Source: CAYUNA01 sp047629355
GTDB taxonomy: Bacteria; Bacteroidota; Bacteroidia; Chitinophagales; Saprospiraceae
Assembly (NCBI GenBank): GCA_047629355.1
Contig: JBLHWU010000024.1
Coordinates: 1-38,387 of the forward strand
Length of the DNA: 38,387 bases
Direction: 5' to 3'
Below are positions 15,635 to 25,274 of this stretch, in pieces (the first letter of the stretch is position 1; each line of letters opens with the position of its first letter). The position numbers and the translations under genes are program-made. The notes below the pieces were generated by a model. That model ran no database searches. It had not been told where the DNA came from and saw only the letters and a program-made list of their open reading frames with translations.

Positions 15635-15665
15635 CAAATGTATCAATTTCCCTCCTAACTCGCAA
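15635..15665 (-). promoter_or_regulatory. Bacteroidota-type promoter of cmk
   Basis: On the minus strand TTG (15663-15665), a 20-base gap, then TACATTTG (15635-15642), fitting the TTG / TAnnTTTG consensus with normal spacing. The leader to the cmk start would be about 100 bases. Confidence 0.6.
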
Positions 15666-15677
15666 CCCGCAACTCAT

Positions 15678-17189
15678 TTACCGAACTCTTGACAAAATCA
15701 AATTCCACAATTTTTCATAGGGAATGACTTCAAACTCATTTTTTAGCCCTCGATAATAAAATGGGGTTTCAATCAAACGGTTGTAATATTTGTCCGTACC
15801 CGTTAATTCTGATAATAAAAACTCCGCTTTGGATAAAGTTTGAAGCAAGCGAATGAATTGAATGAGGCGATAATGTTCCTCCTTTTTAAGTTGTCGATTG
15901 GCGTAATTTCTAAGGCGTTCAACTCGTTCGGTTGCTTGCGTATAGTTTTTCTTTTCAATCAAAAACATAAACTGCGCCACCACCAGATGAATCGTAAAAA
16001 CACGTTGATCCTTTGGATATAAAATCGGGTCAGACATGAATTTTTGCAACTTGAATGTTTTCTTACGTTGCGATTTTAAGACCGGATTGTCTTCCCCCAA
16101 ACTCTCCAAAATATAATTCAAATAAACGTCGTAAATATGCCAACGGTCTTTGGTTTCATTATCTAATTTCCGGAACTTAGAATTGCCTTTTGCTCGATTA
16201 AAAATTGCAATCGCGTTGACGTGATTGTCGGTATGCAAAGTCAGCAACAGATAATATTCCATGAAATCAAACCAGGTTTCGCTACCATCTGGAAAGGTTT
16301 GCAGGCATTTTTCCGCGTTGATTTTTCCATTTTTAAAATCACGAAGATGCAAATATGCCGACATTCGCTTGAGCTGAAAAGTAGCTAATTTATCTTCCTG
16401 ATAAAATTTGGGATGCTCCTCAATATACTTCTCTCCCTGATTACAAACCTCCAACATCGAATCAAAATCATGCAGCATTTCATAACGATACGTCCATACC
16501 AAATACATATTATAAACGACCACTGGAGAATCATAAACCTCTGATAATCCCACCAATGCATCACAATACGTATCAATTTTTTCTTTCAAATCTGACTCCG
16601 CATCCGCTGGTTTGTAATAATTCATAATGACTCGCTGAAACAGTTCTTCCGAGCGAATTTCTGCATCTAAAACATTAGAATACTGCTTGATATACGAATC
16701 ATATTCTTCAAAGTATTTTTCCTGTTCGTGTTCCGCTGCAAATTTTCGAAGAATGCGACAACAGTTGACAATCACATCCGAAAGCTTATATTTAAGAGCT
16801 GTCGTCAGAATTTGACGCGCTAAGGAATTAGCGGTTAATTCAGCGTCATTTGACAATAAAATTTTCACTAAAGTCCAGTCTTTATTACAAGAATAATAAG
16901 CACGGTCATAGCTTGACGTGGAAGGCAGGTTAACATCTAAAAAAAACAAAGTATTAAGTAATCGCTTGCGAAAACGCGATTTTAACTGACGATATTTATC
17001 ATCCGTCGGCGTACAGTCGTATAAAAAACGAGCAGCATCGCGGTCGTTCTTAAATTTCATGGCAATCAATGCTTCATAAAAATCATTGAACTTTGAATTC
17101 TTGTGCCGCAATGAATGGTCATCAAAAATCTCTATTTTCCGAACCCGTTTTTTTGTAACAATCTTAGCAATCTCTATTAAATTCTTCAT
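15678..17189 (-). CDS. Large helical protein of unknown function, TPR-like
   Basis: I do not recognise a named family. Start placed at ATG 17189 (503 aa) because the 19 codons upstream begin with TTG and add a low-complexity lead, while GGAAAGAAACA precedes the ATG. The protein has no signal peptide or membrane segment and is predicted to be almost all helix. The N-terminal part (residues about 1-90) has IEIFDDHSLRHKNSKFNDFY and a DDKYRQLKSRFRKRLLNTLFFLDV stretch. The rest shows repeated helical pairs with aromatic and Leu spacing, as in tetratricopeptide-like solenoids (for example around 225-330). I infer a cytoplasmic scaffold or regulator. It lies between cmk and a permease gene, each apparently separately transcribed. 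Confidence 0.75.
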   Translation of the reverse strand: MKNLIEIAKIVTKKRVRKIEIFDDHSLRHKNSKFNDFYEALIAMKFKNDRDAARFLYDCTPTDDKYRQLKSRFRKRLLNTLFFLDVNLPSTSSYDRAYYSCNKDWTLVKILLSNDAELTANSLARQILTTALKYKLSDVIVNCCRILRKFAAEHEQEKYFEEYDSYIKQYSNVLDAEIRSEELFQRVIMNYYKPADAESDLKEKIDTYCDALVGLSEVYDSPVVVYNMYLVWTYRYEMLHDFDSMLEVCNQGEKYIEEHPKFYQEDKLATFQLKRMSAYLHLRDFKNGKINAEKCLQTFPDGSETWFDFMEYYLLLTLHTDNHVNAIAIFNRAKGNSKFRKLDNETKDRWHIYDVYLNYILESLGEDNPVLKSQRKKTFKLQKFMSDPILYPKDQRVFTIHLVVAQFMFLIEKKNYTQATERVERLRNYANRQLKKEEHYRLIQFIRLLQTLSKAEFLLSELTGTDKYYNRLIETPFYYRGLKNEFEVIPYEKLWNLILSRVR

Positions 17190-17585
17190 TGTTTCTTTCC
17201 TTTGAACTTTAATTCTAATGTTACAACAATTATTCCTTTTTTGCAAAAACTTTATAAAAAACTATGTCACAAAATAAAGTTTTTTTTGACAACAAAGGGC
17301 AGTACTCTAAATAAATATTTTTGGTTCCTTTTTTATTATAAAATAAAAAATGTATAACTAACTAATTATCAGTAAAATACTTAATTTATTTAAAATAAAT
17401 TGAATAATTTTTTAACTAAACCTGAGCTGACAGTTCTGAAGGAAAGGAAAAAAATGAAGCGTATAATTATAAAAAAAGCAACGTGAAAGTTAGAACTGTG
17501 ACATTAAAATAAATGAATTGTGGATTACGAGTTGTCAATAGGACGAATCTCTCCCTTATTGACAACTCGCAAATCAGCGCTTGTT
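17190..17585. other. AT-rich intergenic region with 13-bp inverted repeat
   Basis: About 395 bp without a gene. The upstream half for the helical protein is very AT-rich. CGAGTTGTCAATA (17528-17540) and TATTGACAACTCG (17557-17569) form a perfect 13-bp inverted repeat with a 16-base loop, just behind the stop of the permease gene at 17586. There is no T-run, so a terminator function is possible but not shown. Confidence 0.5.
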
Positions 17586-19961
17586 CTACTCACTCCTCAA
17601 ACTCTCCACAGGATTCACCAACGCCGCCCGCACACTCTGATAACTCACCGTCAAAAACGCAATACTCCCCAACGCCAAGCCCGTCAAGGCAAACACCCAC
17701 CACTCTACTTCGATGCGGTACGCAAAGTTATTCAACCAATCATTCATGCTCCACCAAGCTATCGGGATAGCAATAAAAAGGGCGATGCCAACCAGTTTCA
17801 AAAAGTCTTTAGATAGCAGCAAAATCAAGCTATTGAACGATGCGCCCAACACTTTTCGGATACCAATTTCTTTGGTTCGTCGCTGTGCTGTGAACGCCGC
17901 TAAACCAAAAATACCTAGACAAGAAATCAGAATCGCTAAACCTGCAAACAAGGCGAACAACTTTCCTGTCTTCGCTTCGCTGGTGTACAATTTATTGTAT
18001 TCTTCATCTACAAAACTGTATTTAAAATAGCTATCAGGTAGCTGTTCTCGATGCATTTTTTCGGTAGCAGCAACGGCTTTTGCAGCATTTCCACCTGTTG
18101 TTTTAATTTGAATTCTAAAAAAACGTTCCGTAAAATTGGTCAAAATCAGCGGTTCAATAGCTTCGTGCATGGAACGAAAATGGAAATCTTTCACCACGCC
18201 AATGATGTGCCCTTTTTTACCGTTAAATTCCATCCATTTGCCAACTGGATTTTCTAGCTTCATGTCTTTTGCTGCCGTTTCATTAAGAAGAAAAGACGAA
18301 GTATCTGGGTCGTCAGCGCGAAACCATAGACCACCGGCCATTTCCAAGTTGTAAAAATCCTTAAAGTTATCCGCTGCCGAAAATGACCACGATTGCCACG
18401 GAAGATCATCATTTTTTCCTTCCCATTTGGTACCGCCAATCCTCATTCCAACATCATAAATCAAATGGTCGCTAGCAGTCACCTCAAGAATAGCAGGATT
18501 TTTTTCTAATTCGTTTTGGAAAATGGGTAATTTTTCATTGTCAACCATGACTGTAAAAATGTGCTCTTTTTCAAAACCCAATTTTGCTTCTCTCACAAAA
18601 TTTAATTGATTTAAAACGACAAGCGTCGCCATAATTAAGACCGCAGAACAAGCAAATTGTCCAATAACCAAAGCTTTTCTCATGCCACCTTTACCACCAA
18701 TTTCAGCAAAATAATTACCCTGCAAAACGTTGGCAGGTTTAAAAGCAGAGAGTTGCAACGCTGGTTGAATGCCTGTTAGAATGATGGTTCCCAAAGCTGT
18801 TAACGCAATCAGAGATAAGGTTTGCCAAGAATAAAGCTGTGACGTGGTAAAATTTTTATCAGAAAAATCGGCGAATAAAGGCAGACATATTTGCGTTAGC
18901 ATGACCGCCAATATGGTTGCCACGCTAACCAGAATTGCCGTTTCTATCAAAAACTGTTGAAATAACTGCATTCTCGATGCACCGATAATTTTACGAACAC
19001 CTATATTTTTTGCCCTGATGGCTGCTTTTGCAGTTGATAAATTGACGTAATTGATGCAAGCAATCAGCAAAATTAATAGTCCGATAAACCCTACGATTCG
19101 AATCGTTTTTAAATCGCCTTTCGGCATCGAACTCCATTCTAACTTATCTGAATGCAAATAAATATCCGAAAAAGGTTGCAACTCAAAAAAGCTGCGCGCA
19201 TCATATTCAGCGGACTGCTGGACTTGTTCTTCTGGTAATTGGGCAGTCAGTTGCGTTTCTACTTTTGGCAAATCTGCATCGGGCCGTAATTGCAAATAAG
19301 TGTAATAGCTAAAATTACCCCAATGTCGATTTCTTTCATCCGAGAATTTATTAACATTCGGTTGCAAAGACAGTAAACTCGTGAATTGTAAATGCGAATT
19401 GGTCGGCGGATTTTTTAAAATCCCCGTTACTTTTACGTCCATTGTATTGTTCAAATTTACCACTTCCCCCATTGGATTTTCTTTTCCAAAAATTTCGGTT
19501 GCCATTGCTTCGGTCAACACAATTCCATTGGGTTCTGCAAAAACAGTTTGCGAATTTCCTTGCAACAAAGGAAAATTAAACATCGTCCAAAAATCATCAG
19601 GAACGAGGTAACCGTTTTCAAATTGGCTAATTTGCCCATTGTACTTAATCGTATATTGCCATTGGTCAACAAAAATTGTCGCGGCTTCTACTTCTGGAAT
19701 ATTTTCCTTCGCACTTTCTGCTAATAAATAAGGCGTCGTTTCGTTAAGCGTTAATTCCGTGGGGTTTTCCCAACCGCCCAACACCCGATAAATCTGGTCA
19801 CTTTTTGGATGAAAATCGTCGAAAGATAGTTCATCTTTTACCCAAAATAAAATGAGCAAAGCTGCTGCCATTCCGATACTTAAACCAAATAAATTGATGC
19901 CGAAATAAAATTTATCGCGAAGAAGATTTCGGGTACCGTATTTGATGTTTTTTAGAAACAT
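17586..19961 (-). CDS. ABC transporter permease, MacB/FtsX type (paralog 1)
   Basis: A 791-aa inner-membrane protein with the two-half layout of Bacteroidota MacB-like permeases. TM1 is at about 21-42 after MFLKNIKYGTRNLLRDK, followed by a periplasmic core domain and an FtsX unit at about 285-455 (LLILLIACINYVNLSTAKA, then GVRKIIGAS). A second periplasmic domain and a second FtsX unit lie at about 665-791 (LAILISCLGIFGLAAFTAQ, RRTKEIGIRKVLGAS), ending in NPVESLRSE. Such proteins couple ATP hydrolysis in a separate ATPase to movement of the periplasmic domains; no ATPase lies nearby. It is 57 bp behind the next permease gene and is probably cotranscribed with it. Confidence 0.92.
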   Translation of the reverse strand: MFLKNIKYGTRNLLRDKFYFGINLFGLSIGMAAALLILFWVKDELSFDDFHPKSDQIYRVLGGWENPTELTLNETTPYLLAESAKENIPEVEAATIFVDQWQYTIKYNGQISQFENGYLVPDDFWTMFNFPLLQGNSQTVFAEPNGIVLTEAMATEIFGKENPMGEVVNLNNTMDVKVTGILKNPPTNSHLQFTSLLSLQPNVNKFSDERNRHWGNFSYYTYLQLRPDADLPKVETQLTAQLPEEQVQQSAEYDARSFFELQPFSDIYLHSDKLEWSSMPKGDLKTIRIVGFIGLLILLIACINYVNLSTAKAAIRAKNIGVRKIIGASRMQLFQQFLIETAILVSVATILAVMLTQICLPLFADFSDKNFTTSQLYSWQTLSLIALTALGTIILTGIQPALQLSAFKPANVLQGNYFAEIGGKGGMRKALVIGQFACSAVLIMATLVVLNQLNFVREAKLGFEKEHIFTVMVDNEKLPIFQNELEKNPAILEVTASDHLIYDVGMRIGGTKWEGKNDDLPWQSWSFSAADNFKDFYNLEMAGGLWFRADDPDTSSFLLNETAAKDMKLENPVGKWMEFNGKKGHIIGVVKDFHFRSMHEAIEPLILTNFTERFFRIQIKTTGGNAAKAVAATEKMHREQLPDSYFKYSFVDEEYNKLYTSEAKTGKLFALFAGLAILISCLGIFGLAAFTAQRRTKEIGIRKVLGASFNSLILLLSKDFLKLVGIALFIAIPIAWWSMNDWLNNFAYRIEVEWWVFALTGLALGSIAFLTVSYQSVRAALVNPVESLRSE

Positions 19962-20018
19962 AAGATAAAGAGTTAGTCTTTTTTATAAATCAAACATTCC
20001 TTAACCTTGATTAATTTT

Positions 20019-22421
20019 TCAATCATTCTTCAACACATTCACCGGATTTGTTCGCGCAGCCACCATCGTTTGCGAGAAAACAGTTAGCATGGCCAGCGTA
20101 AAAATAATGCCTATGCCAACCAGCAACATCCAGAGATTAATGGAAGTACGCAAGACAAAGTTTTGTAACCAAAGATTGCCAACAAAAAACACAATTGGTA
20201 CCGCAATCAAGACAGCAATGCCTAATAATAACAGAAATCCTTTTGCCAATATCCAATGAATATTGCTTTCACTTGCACCTAATATTTTTCGAATACCGAC
20301 CTCTTTAAGTCGTCCTTCAATGGTATAAATAACCATTCCGAGTAATCCGAGGCAAGAAATTAAAATGGTTAAGAAGCCAACAAATCCCATGATTTTTGAG
20401 CCCATTCGGAAAAATTTAGCTAAAAAATAAACACGGGTATCTGTGAAATTGGAGCTGATAGATTTTTCTGGAGATAGTGCGGTCCAAGTGTCATAGATGT
20501 CGCTATTTATTTCTTTTAAATTAGCTTCGCTCAATCGAATGCTCACGCAATTTTTATAATTCTCACCCTGTCGAAATGCATAAGGACTTATTTCGTCAAA
20601 CCAAATGTTGTTGTGATGGAAATTTTTAGTCACACCAATTACAGATAATAAATTGGTGTCAATTTTCACCGTTTGCCCTAAGGCTTCATTTGGGTTTTCG
20701 TAGCCCATTCGGTTAGCCGCTTTTTCGTTTAGAATGATGAACTGCTCGTTTTCACTATCCGAATTTTCAGGAAAATAATTGCCTGCGAGCAACTCAACTT
20801 CCATGAATTCCAAATAATTGGCACTCACATTATTGAAAGTCACTTCCATTGAATCCTTGGCAGCATTGAACTTAATGTTAGTACTCCTGCTACTGCCCAA
20901 CAACAAAGGGTCTTGAGACGAAGCAACGGATTCCACACCATTTATTTGTTTGATTTGCTGAATGAAAACGTCGTAATCTTCGCCTTGCATCCATACATTT
21001 TTTATGTTTTTAGAATTTACACCGATGTCTGCATTGAGCACATGATCTTGCTGTTTTAAAACCAATAAAACGACTAAAATGAAGATGAGCGATAAAGCAA
21101 ATTGTCCAACGACTAAAGCTTTTCGCAAACCAATTTTTGAAAAAACTTTTAAATTAGACAGTTGATTGATTGCTTGAATCGGTTGAAATTTTGAAATATT
21201 AAAGGCTGGAAATACGCCTGCGAAAAAGCCAATAACAATCGCAAAGAAGAAGAAATAAACGTACATTAAGGGGGATTTCTCCAGAAAAAAAGCAGTTTCC
21301 ACAAATGGGTCAATCCCATAAAATGCAGGGATTAAAAACTCCAACATCACCATTGCTAATAATAAAGAAAATAGCGAAATTAAAATGGATTCACCCAAAA
21401 ATTGAAAGATAATATCCTTCCGCCGTGCGCCCGCGACTTTACGAATACCGATTTCTTTTGACCGTTTAATTGACCGCGCCAACGACAAATTCATATAATT
21501 GAAGCAAGCTGCTAAAATGATGATAATGCCCAAACTCAAAATAAAAAAAAGCACAATTCGCGGTGTTCCAATGCCTATTTCATTATTCAAATCCATAGAA
21601 GGCATCACGGCATTTAATGCTTGCGGTTGAAACAAAAAATGACTAACTTCATGTCGGTCGCTATATTTTGCAGCCATCGTATTCAAGGCAGCTGCGAATT
21701 CATTTTCAGAAGTATTTTCTTTTAATAAAACATAAACTAAGCCACGCCAGATATTGTCAAAGTCGCCAATTTCTGTAGCTGCTTTTTGCTTATCTGTCAA
21801 TATTTCAAAAGTAGCATAAGACAATAGGAAGTCAAATTTGAGATGTGACCGCAACGGAGTTTTGGGAACAATTCCCGTAATGGTAAAATCGCCTAAATCT
21901 TCAAATTTCACGGTTTTTCCGAGTGCATCGGCATAGGGAAAAAGATTTTTGGCAAACTCGTCCGTGACGACAATCGAGCGAGGTGCACGTAAGGCATTAT
22001 TTTCATTCCCTGACAACCAACCGAAAGTAAATATTTTAAAAAAATCTTCGCCCACCATATAGCCGCCTTCCTCCGACTCGACCTTTTTTTCAGCAATAAA
22101 AAAAATGCCGTTACAACCCGCAATTCTTGTTGTTTTCTCAACAAAAGGAAATTCCGTTTTCAAATCATCCGCCAAATCCAAGGAAGTAGTTGCCATCGTT
22201 GGCTCGTGCAACGGAGTTTCTTTCGCATCGTTTGCTGAAATAACTCTATATATACAGTCGCTATTTTCATGAAATTTATCATAGCCATAGCTATCCATCA
22301 AAATCATTATGACCAATAGACAAACTGCCATGCTCGTCGCCAAACCAAAGATATTAAAAACCGAAAACAGCTTGTGTTTTAGAATTTGACGAATGGCCAT
22401 TTTAAAATAATTTTGAAGCAT
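20019..22421 (-). CDS. ABC transporter permease, MacB/FtsX type (paralog 2)
   Basis: An 800-aa paralog of its neighbours with the same eight-TM, two-module architecture. It opens with a MAIRQILKHKLFSVFNIFGL helix, has the first FtsX unit near 285-450 (LAACFNYMNLSLARSIKRSKEIG and VAGARRKDI), and a C-terminal FtsX unit with LKEVGIRKILGAS, ending NPVNVLKND. Sequence identity to the other two is low outside these motifs, so the duplication is old. Substrate is unknown; the general family includes efflux and envelope-stress systems. Confidence 0.92.
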   Translation of the reverse strand: MLQNYFKMAIRQILKHKLFSVFNIFGLATSMAVCLLVIMILMDSYGYDKFHENSDCIYRVISANDAKETPLHEPTMATTSLDLADDLKTEFPFVEKTTRIAGCNGIFFIAEKKVESEEGGYMVGEDFFKIFTFGWLSGNENNALRAPRSIVVTDEFAKNLFPYADALGKTVKFEDLGDFTITGIVPKTPLRSHLKFDFLLSYATFEILTDKQKAATEIGDFDNIWRGLVYVLLKENTSENEFAAALNTMAAKYSDRHEVSHFLFQPQALNAVMPSMDLNNEIGIGTPRIVLFFILSLGIIIILAACFNYMNLSLARSIKRSKEIGIRKVAGARRKDIIFQFLGESILISLFSLLLAMVMLEFLIPAFYGIDPFVETAFFLEKSPLMYVYFFFFAIVIGFFAGVFPAFNISKFQPIQAINQLSNLKVFSKIGLRKALVVGQFALSLIFILVVLLVLKQQDHVLNADIGVNSKNIKNVWMQGEDYDVFIQQIKQINGVESVASSQDPLLLGSSRSTNIKFNAAKDSMEVTFNNVSANYLEFMEVELLAGNYFPENSDSENEQFIILNEKAANRMGYENPNEALGQTVKIDTNLLSVIGVTKNFHHNNIWFDEISPYAFRQGENYKNCVSIRLSEANLKEINSDIYDTWTALSPEKSISSNFTDTRVYFLAKFFRMGSKIMGFVGFLTILISCLGLLGMVIYTIEGRLKEVGIRKILGASESNIHWILAKGFLLLLGIAVLIAVPIVFFVGNLWLQNFVLRTSINLWMLLVGIGIIFTLAMLTVFSQTMVAARTNPVNVLKND

Positions 22422-22459
22422 CTGATTTTATTTTTATTAAGATTATTACGAGCAAATGA

Positions 22460-22571
22460 TGGGGTTGTGTAAAAGTCAATTTATTTTTAAAATTAGCTTT
22501 TCTGTTTTATGTAAAAAGCTGGTTTTAAGTTTACTAAACTTGTCACTTAAAACGATTTTTACACAACCCCA
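22460..22571. repeat. 112-bp element with 15-bp terminal inverted repeats
   Basis: TGGGGTTGTGTAAAA (22460-22474) and TTTTACACAACCCCA (22557-22571) are perfect inverted copies. Inside, GTTTTAAGT / ACTTAAAAC (22522-22530 and 22545-22553) enclose a palindrome AAGTTTA-C-TAAACTT. The unit fills most of the gap between two permease genes of the same strand. It looks like a miniature inverted-repeat element or an intra-operon attenuator. Confidence 0.65.
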
Positions 22572-22592
22572 GTGGTATTATTAAGGGATGCT

Positions 22593-24965
22593 TTAATCCG
22601 AACTTATAGCTTTCACCGGACTCATCATCGCCGCTTTGATACTTTGAAAGCTCACCGTTACTAGAGTCACCACCATCGCCAATACCGCAGCAATAACGAA
22701 GACTGACCAGTCTAATTCAATTCGATATTCATAATCTGCCAGCCAATTTTCCAAATAATACCAAGCCAATGGAATGGCGACAAAACAGGATAAAAACACC
22801 AAAACTAGAAAGGATTTGGACTGCAATACCCAAAGATTCATGACGGATGCACCGAGTACTTTTCGAATGCCAATTTCTTTGGTTCTTTGCTCAGCAACGA
22901 AAGCGGAAAGCCCAAATAAACCGAGGCAAGAAATGAAAATGGCTAAAAAAGCAAAGATGCGGGCGAGCTGTCCGATACGTTCTTCGGAGCGAAACTTTTC
23001 ATCGAAAGCAGCATCTACAAATTCATAATCAAATGGATTGGTTGGGCACAAATTAGCATAGACTTCCCTGATTTTTGCTAAAGCAGTTTGTACAGGAACA
23101 CCTGGTTTTAGTCGAGCAGTAAATATGCTAATTCGGTTATTATCGACCCCAAAAATGGTTGGTTTAATCGGCTCGTAAGGAGACTCCATAATCATATCTT
23201 TCACTACCCCAACGACTTGACAATTACGATCATTCCATCTAACGTTCTTACCAGCAGGATTGTCTAAATCCATCAATGCCACAGCAGATTCGTTAAGAAT
23301 GATGCTCATAGAATCAGTCGCAAATTCGCGAGAAAAATCACGTCCTTCGAGAATGTCCCATTGAATGGTTTCTCCAAATTCATGCGATACGCCTACGACT
23401 CCAAAAGATAACTCTACGTTTGGGTCTTTACCTTCCCATTCTACACTACTTTGGTTAGACCAGATGTTTGTAATCGGTCCAGATGAATGTGCCAATTCTT
23501 CGACAACGCCCGTTTTAATCATTTCATCGCGAATGATGGCACGTTGATCATGCAATTCGCGGTTGTTAAAAAATTGAATCAAGCTATCCCGTTCATAACC
23601 AATCGAGCGATTTTTAGCATATTCGATTTGTTGAAAAACGACGATAGTACCGATAATCAAAGCGATAGAAACGACAAATTGTAGCGTCACCAATACTTTA
23701 CGGGGTGCGCTTGCCCATTTTCCAACTTTGAAAGTACCTTTTAGCGTATTGATTGGTTTGAAAGAGGACAGGTAAAATGCAGGATAACTACCCGCCAAAA
23801 ATCCAGTAAAAATCGTAAATCCGAAGACCAGCAACCAAAAAGTAACATTTGTCATTGGAATCGCTAACTCTTTATCTGCCAGATTATTAAATGCCGTCAT
23901 TGAGCCTTGCACCAAAACCAATGCAAGCGTTAAAGCCAAGCCAGAAACCATCAAAGATTCACTTAAAAACTGCGCAATCAATTGGCTACGCAGCGAGCCG
24001 ATTGCTTTTCTTACGCCGACTTCTTTCGAACGTTTTTCAGAACGAGCCGTACTCAAATTCATAAAATTAATGCACGCCAACAGCAGCACAAATACGCCAA
24101 TAATCCCAAATAACCAAAGAAATTGAATGCGCCCACCAATGTTCACTCCTTCTTTAAATTCTGATTTCAAGTGCCAATCCGCTATCGGATGAATCATCGC
24201 TTCGGGGTTACCTACAGGATTGTGTTCGCGTTCGAGGTAGCGGATTTTTTCGGTGACATCTGCGAAATTGGCGTTTTCTTTCAACTGTACAAAAAGCTGA
24301 AAAGAGTGGTTACCCCAACTATCTATGCTGTTTTGTGCCCATTCATTTTGGGTTAAAAATTGCGCCCAAGCCAAAAAATAGTCTGATTTTCCCATCTCCG
24401 TATTTTTTGGCATATCTTCGTAAATACCCGTTACTTCTAAGTCAAAATCTCTATCAAATTTAACCATTTTTCCCATCGGGTCTTCTTCTCCAAACAACGC
24501 AACAGAAAGCGATTTAGACAAAATAATAGACTTAGGTTCTTGCAAAGCGTCCTTTCGATTTCCAGCCAACATCTTCAAAGAAAACATCTCTGGAAATTCT
24601 GGTTCTACATAATGTCCCTCTTTGAGAAATCGGTTTTCACCATGCACCAAAAGATGTTCCCATAACCAAGAACACATGGAAATATTTTCAAAATCTTCGG
24701 TAAAATCATTACGCAAAGATGCCCCCCAAGGCATGGAGGCAGCTTGACCGGTCACTATAGATTCATTAAATTCTTGATGCAACAACACTTGCCCTAACTT
24801 CTCGTAGTTTTCGTGATATTGGTCAAACGTCAATTCATCGTGCAACCACAGTCCAATCATCATCGCCACAGCCATCCCAATTGCCAAGCCGACGATGTTG
24901 ATAAAACCAGTGATTTTATTTTTAAGCAGACTTCTCCAGGCTATTTTTAAGTGATTTTGAAACAT
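22593..24965 (-). CDS. ABC transporter permease, MacB/FtsX type (paralog 3)
   Basis: A 790-aa protein, first of the three tandem permease genes in the direction of transcription. TM1 follows MFQNHLKIAWRSLLKNK. A periplasmic core is followed by FtsX unit 1 (LLLACINFMNLSTARSEKRSKEVGVRKAIGS is the coupling-helix region, about residues 290-320), a second periplasmic domain, and FtsX unit 2 with FISCLGLFGLSAFVAEQRTK and a C-terminal SPVKAISSD. No HlyD-like adaptor, TolC-like channel or ATPase gene is next to it. Confidence 0.92.
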   Translation of the reverse strand: MFQNHLKIAWRSLLKNKITGFINIVGLAIGMAVAMMIGLWLHDELTFDQYHENYEKLGQVLLHQEFNESIVTGQAASMPWGASLRNDFTEDFENISMCSWLWEHLLVHGENRFLKEGHYVEPEFPEMFSLKMLAGNRKDALQEPKSIILSKSLSVALFGEEDPMGKMVKFDRDFDLEVTGIYEDMPKNTEMGKSDYFLAWAQFLTQNEWAQNSIDSWGNHSFQLFVQLKENANFADVTEKIRYLEREHNPVGNPEAMIHPIADWHLKSEFKEGVNIGGRIQFLWLFGIIGVFVLLLACINFMNLSTARSEKRSKEVGVRKAIGSLRSQLIAQFLSESLMVSGLALTLALVLVQGSMTAFNNLADKELAIPMTNVTFWLLVFGFTIFTGFLAGSYPAFYLSSFKPINTLKGTFKVGKWASAPRKVLVTLQFVVSIALIIGTIVVFQQIEYAKNRSIGYERDSLIQFFNNRELHDQRAIIRDEMIKTGVVEELAHSSGPITNIWSNQSSVEWEGKDPNVELSFGVVGVSHEFGETIQWDILEGRDFSREFATDSMSIILNESAVALMDLDNPAGKNVRWNDRNCQVVGVVKDMIMESPYEPIKPTIFGVDNNRISIFTARLKPGVPVQTALAKIREVYANLCPTNPFDYEFVDAAFDEKFRSEERIGQLARIFAFLAIFISCLGLFGLSAFVAEQRTKEIGIRKVLGASVMNLWVLQSKSFLVLVFLSCFVAIPLAWYYLENWLADYEYRIELDWSVFVIAAVLAMVVTLVTVSFQSIKAAMMSPVKAISSD

Positions 24966-25274
24966 AAATTAGATTTTTGACAAATTACTTTCAATACCTA
25001 AATAAAAGCCAATCGGTGTGCCAATTCAATAAGTCACTGATAGTCAACTTATTGTGAAAAATGTATTTGGAAAATTTGTTTGGAAATGAACGGTGAGGTG
25101 TTCGAAAATGGACAATTTAACTTCCTTTAGAATTAATTTCACCTTATCTTATCATTCGCCTATATTCCTCTTTTTCTAAACAAAACCCCAAATAAACAGT
25201 TTGAATACCGTAGAAATTGATAATTTCGCACAAATCCCTGTTAACCCTATTTTTATAAAATAAAAATATACAAT
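24966..25274. promoter_or_regulatory. Divergent intergenic region, permease operon / acyl-CoA dehydrogenase
   Basis: 309 bp without a gene. CAATAAGT (25027-25034) and ACTTATTG (25047-25054) are perfect inverted copies around 12 bases, a possible operator. Towards the dehydrogenase, TTTG (25200-25203), a 17-base gap and TAATTTCG (25221-25228) resemble the TTG / TAnnTTTG promoter with one mismatch. Confidence 0.4.

Noticed and set aside
17586..24965. Complete MacAB-TolC-type efflux locus
   Set aside because: Only permeases are present; there is no adaptor, outer-membrane channel or ATPase gene in the block.
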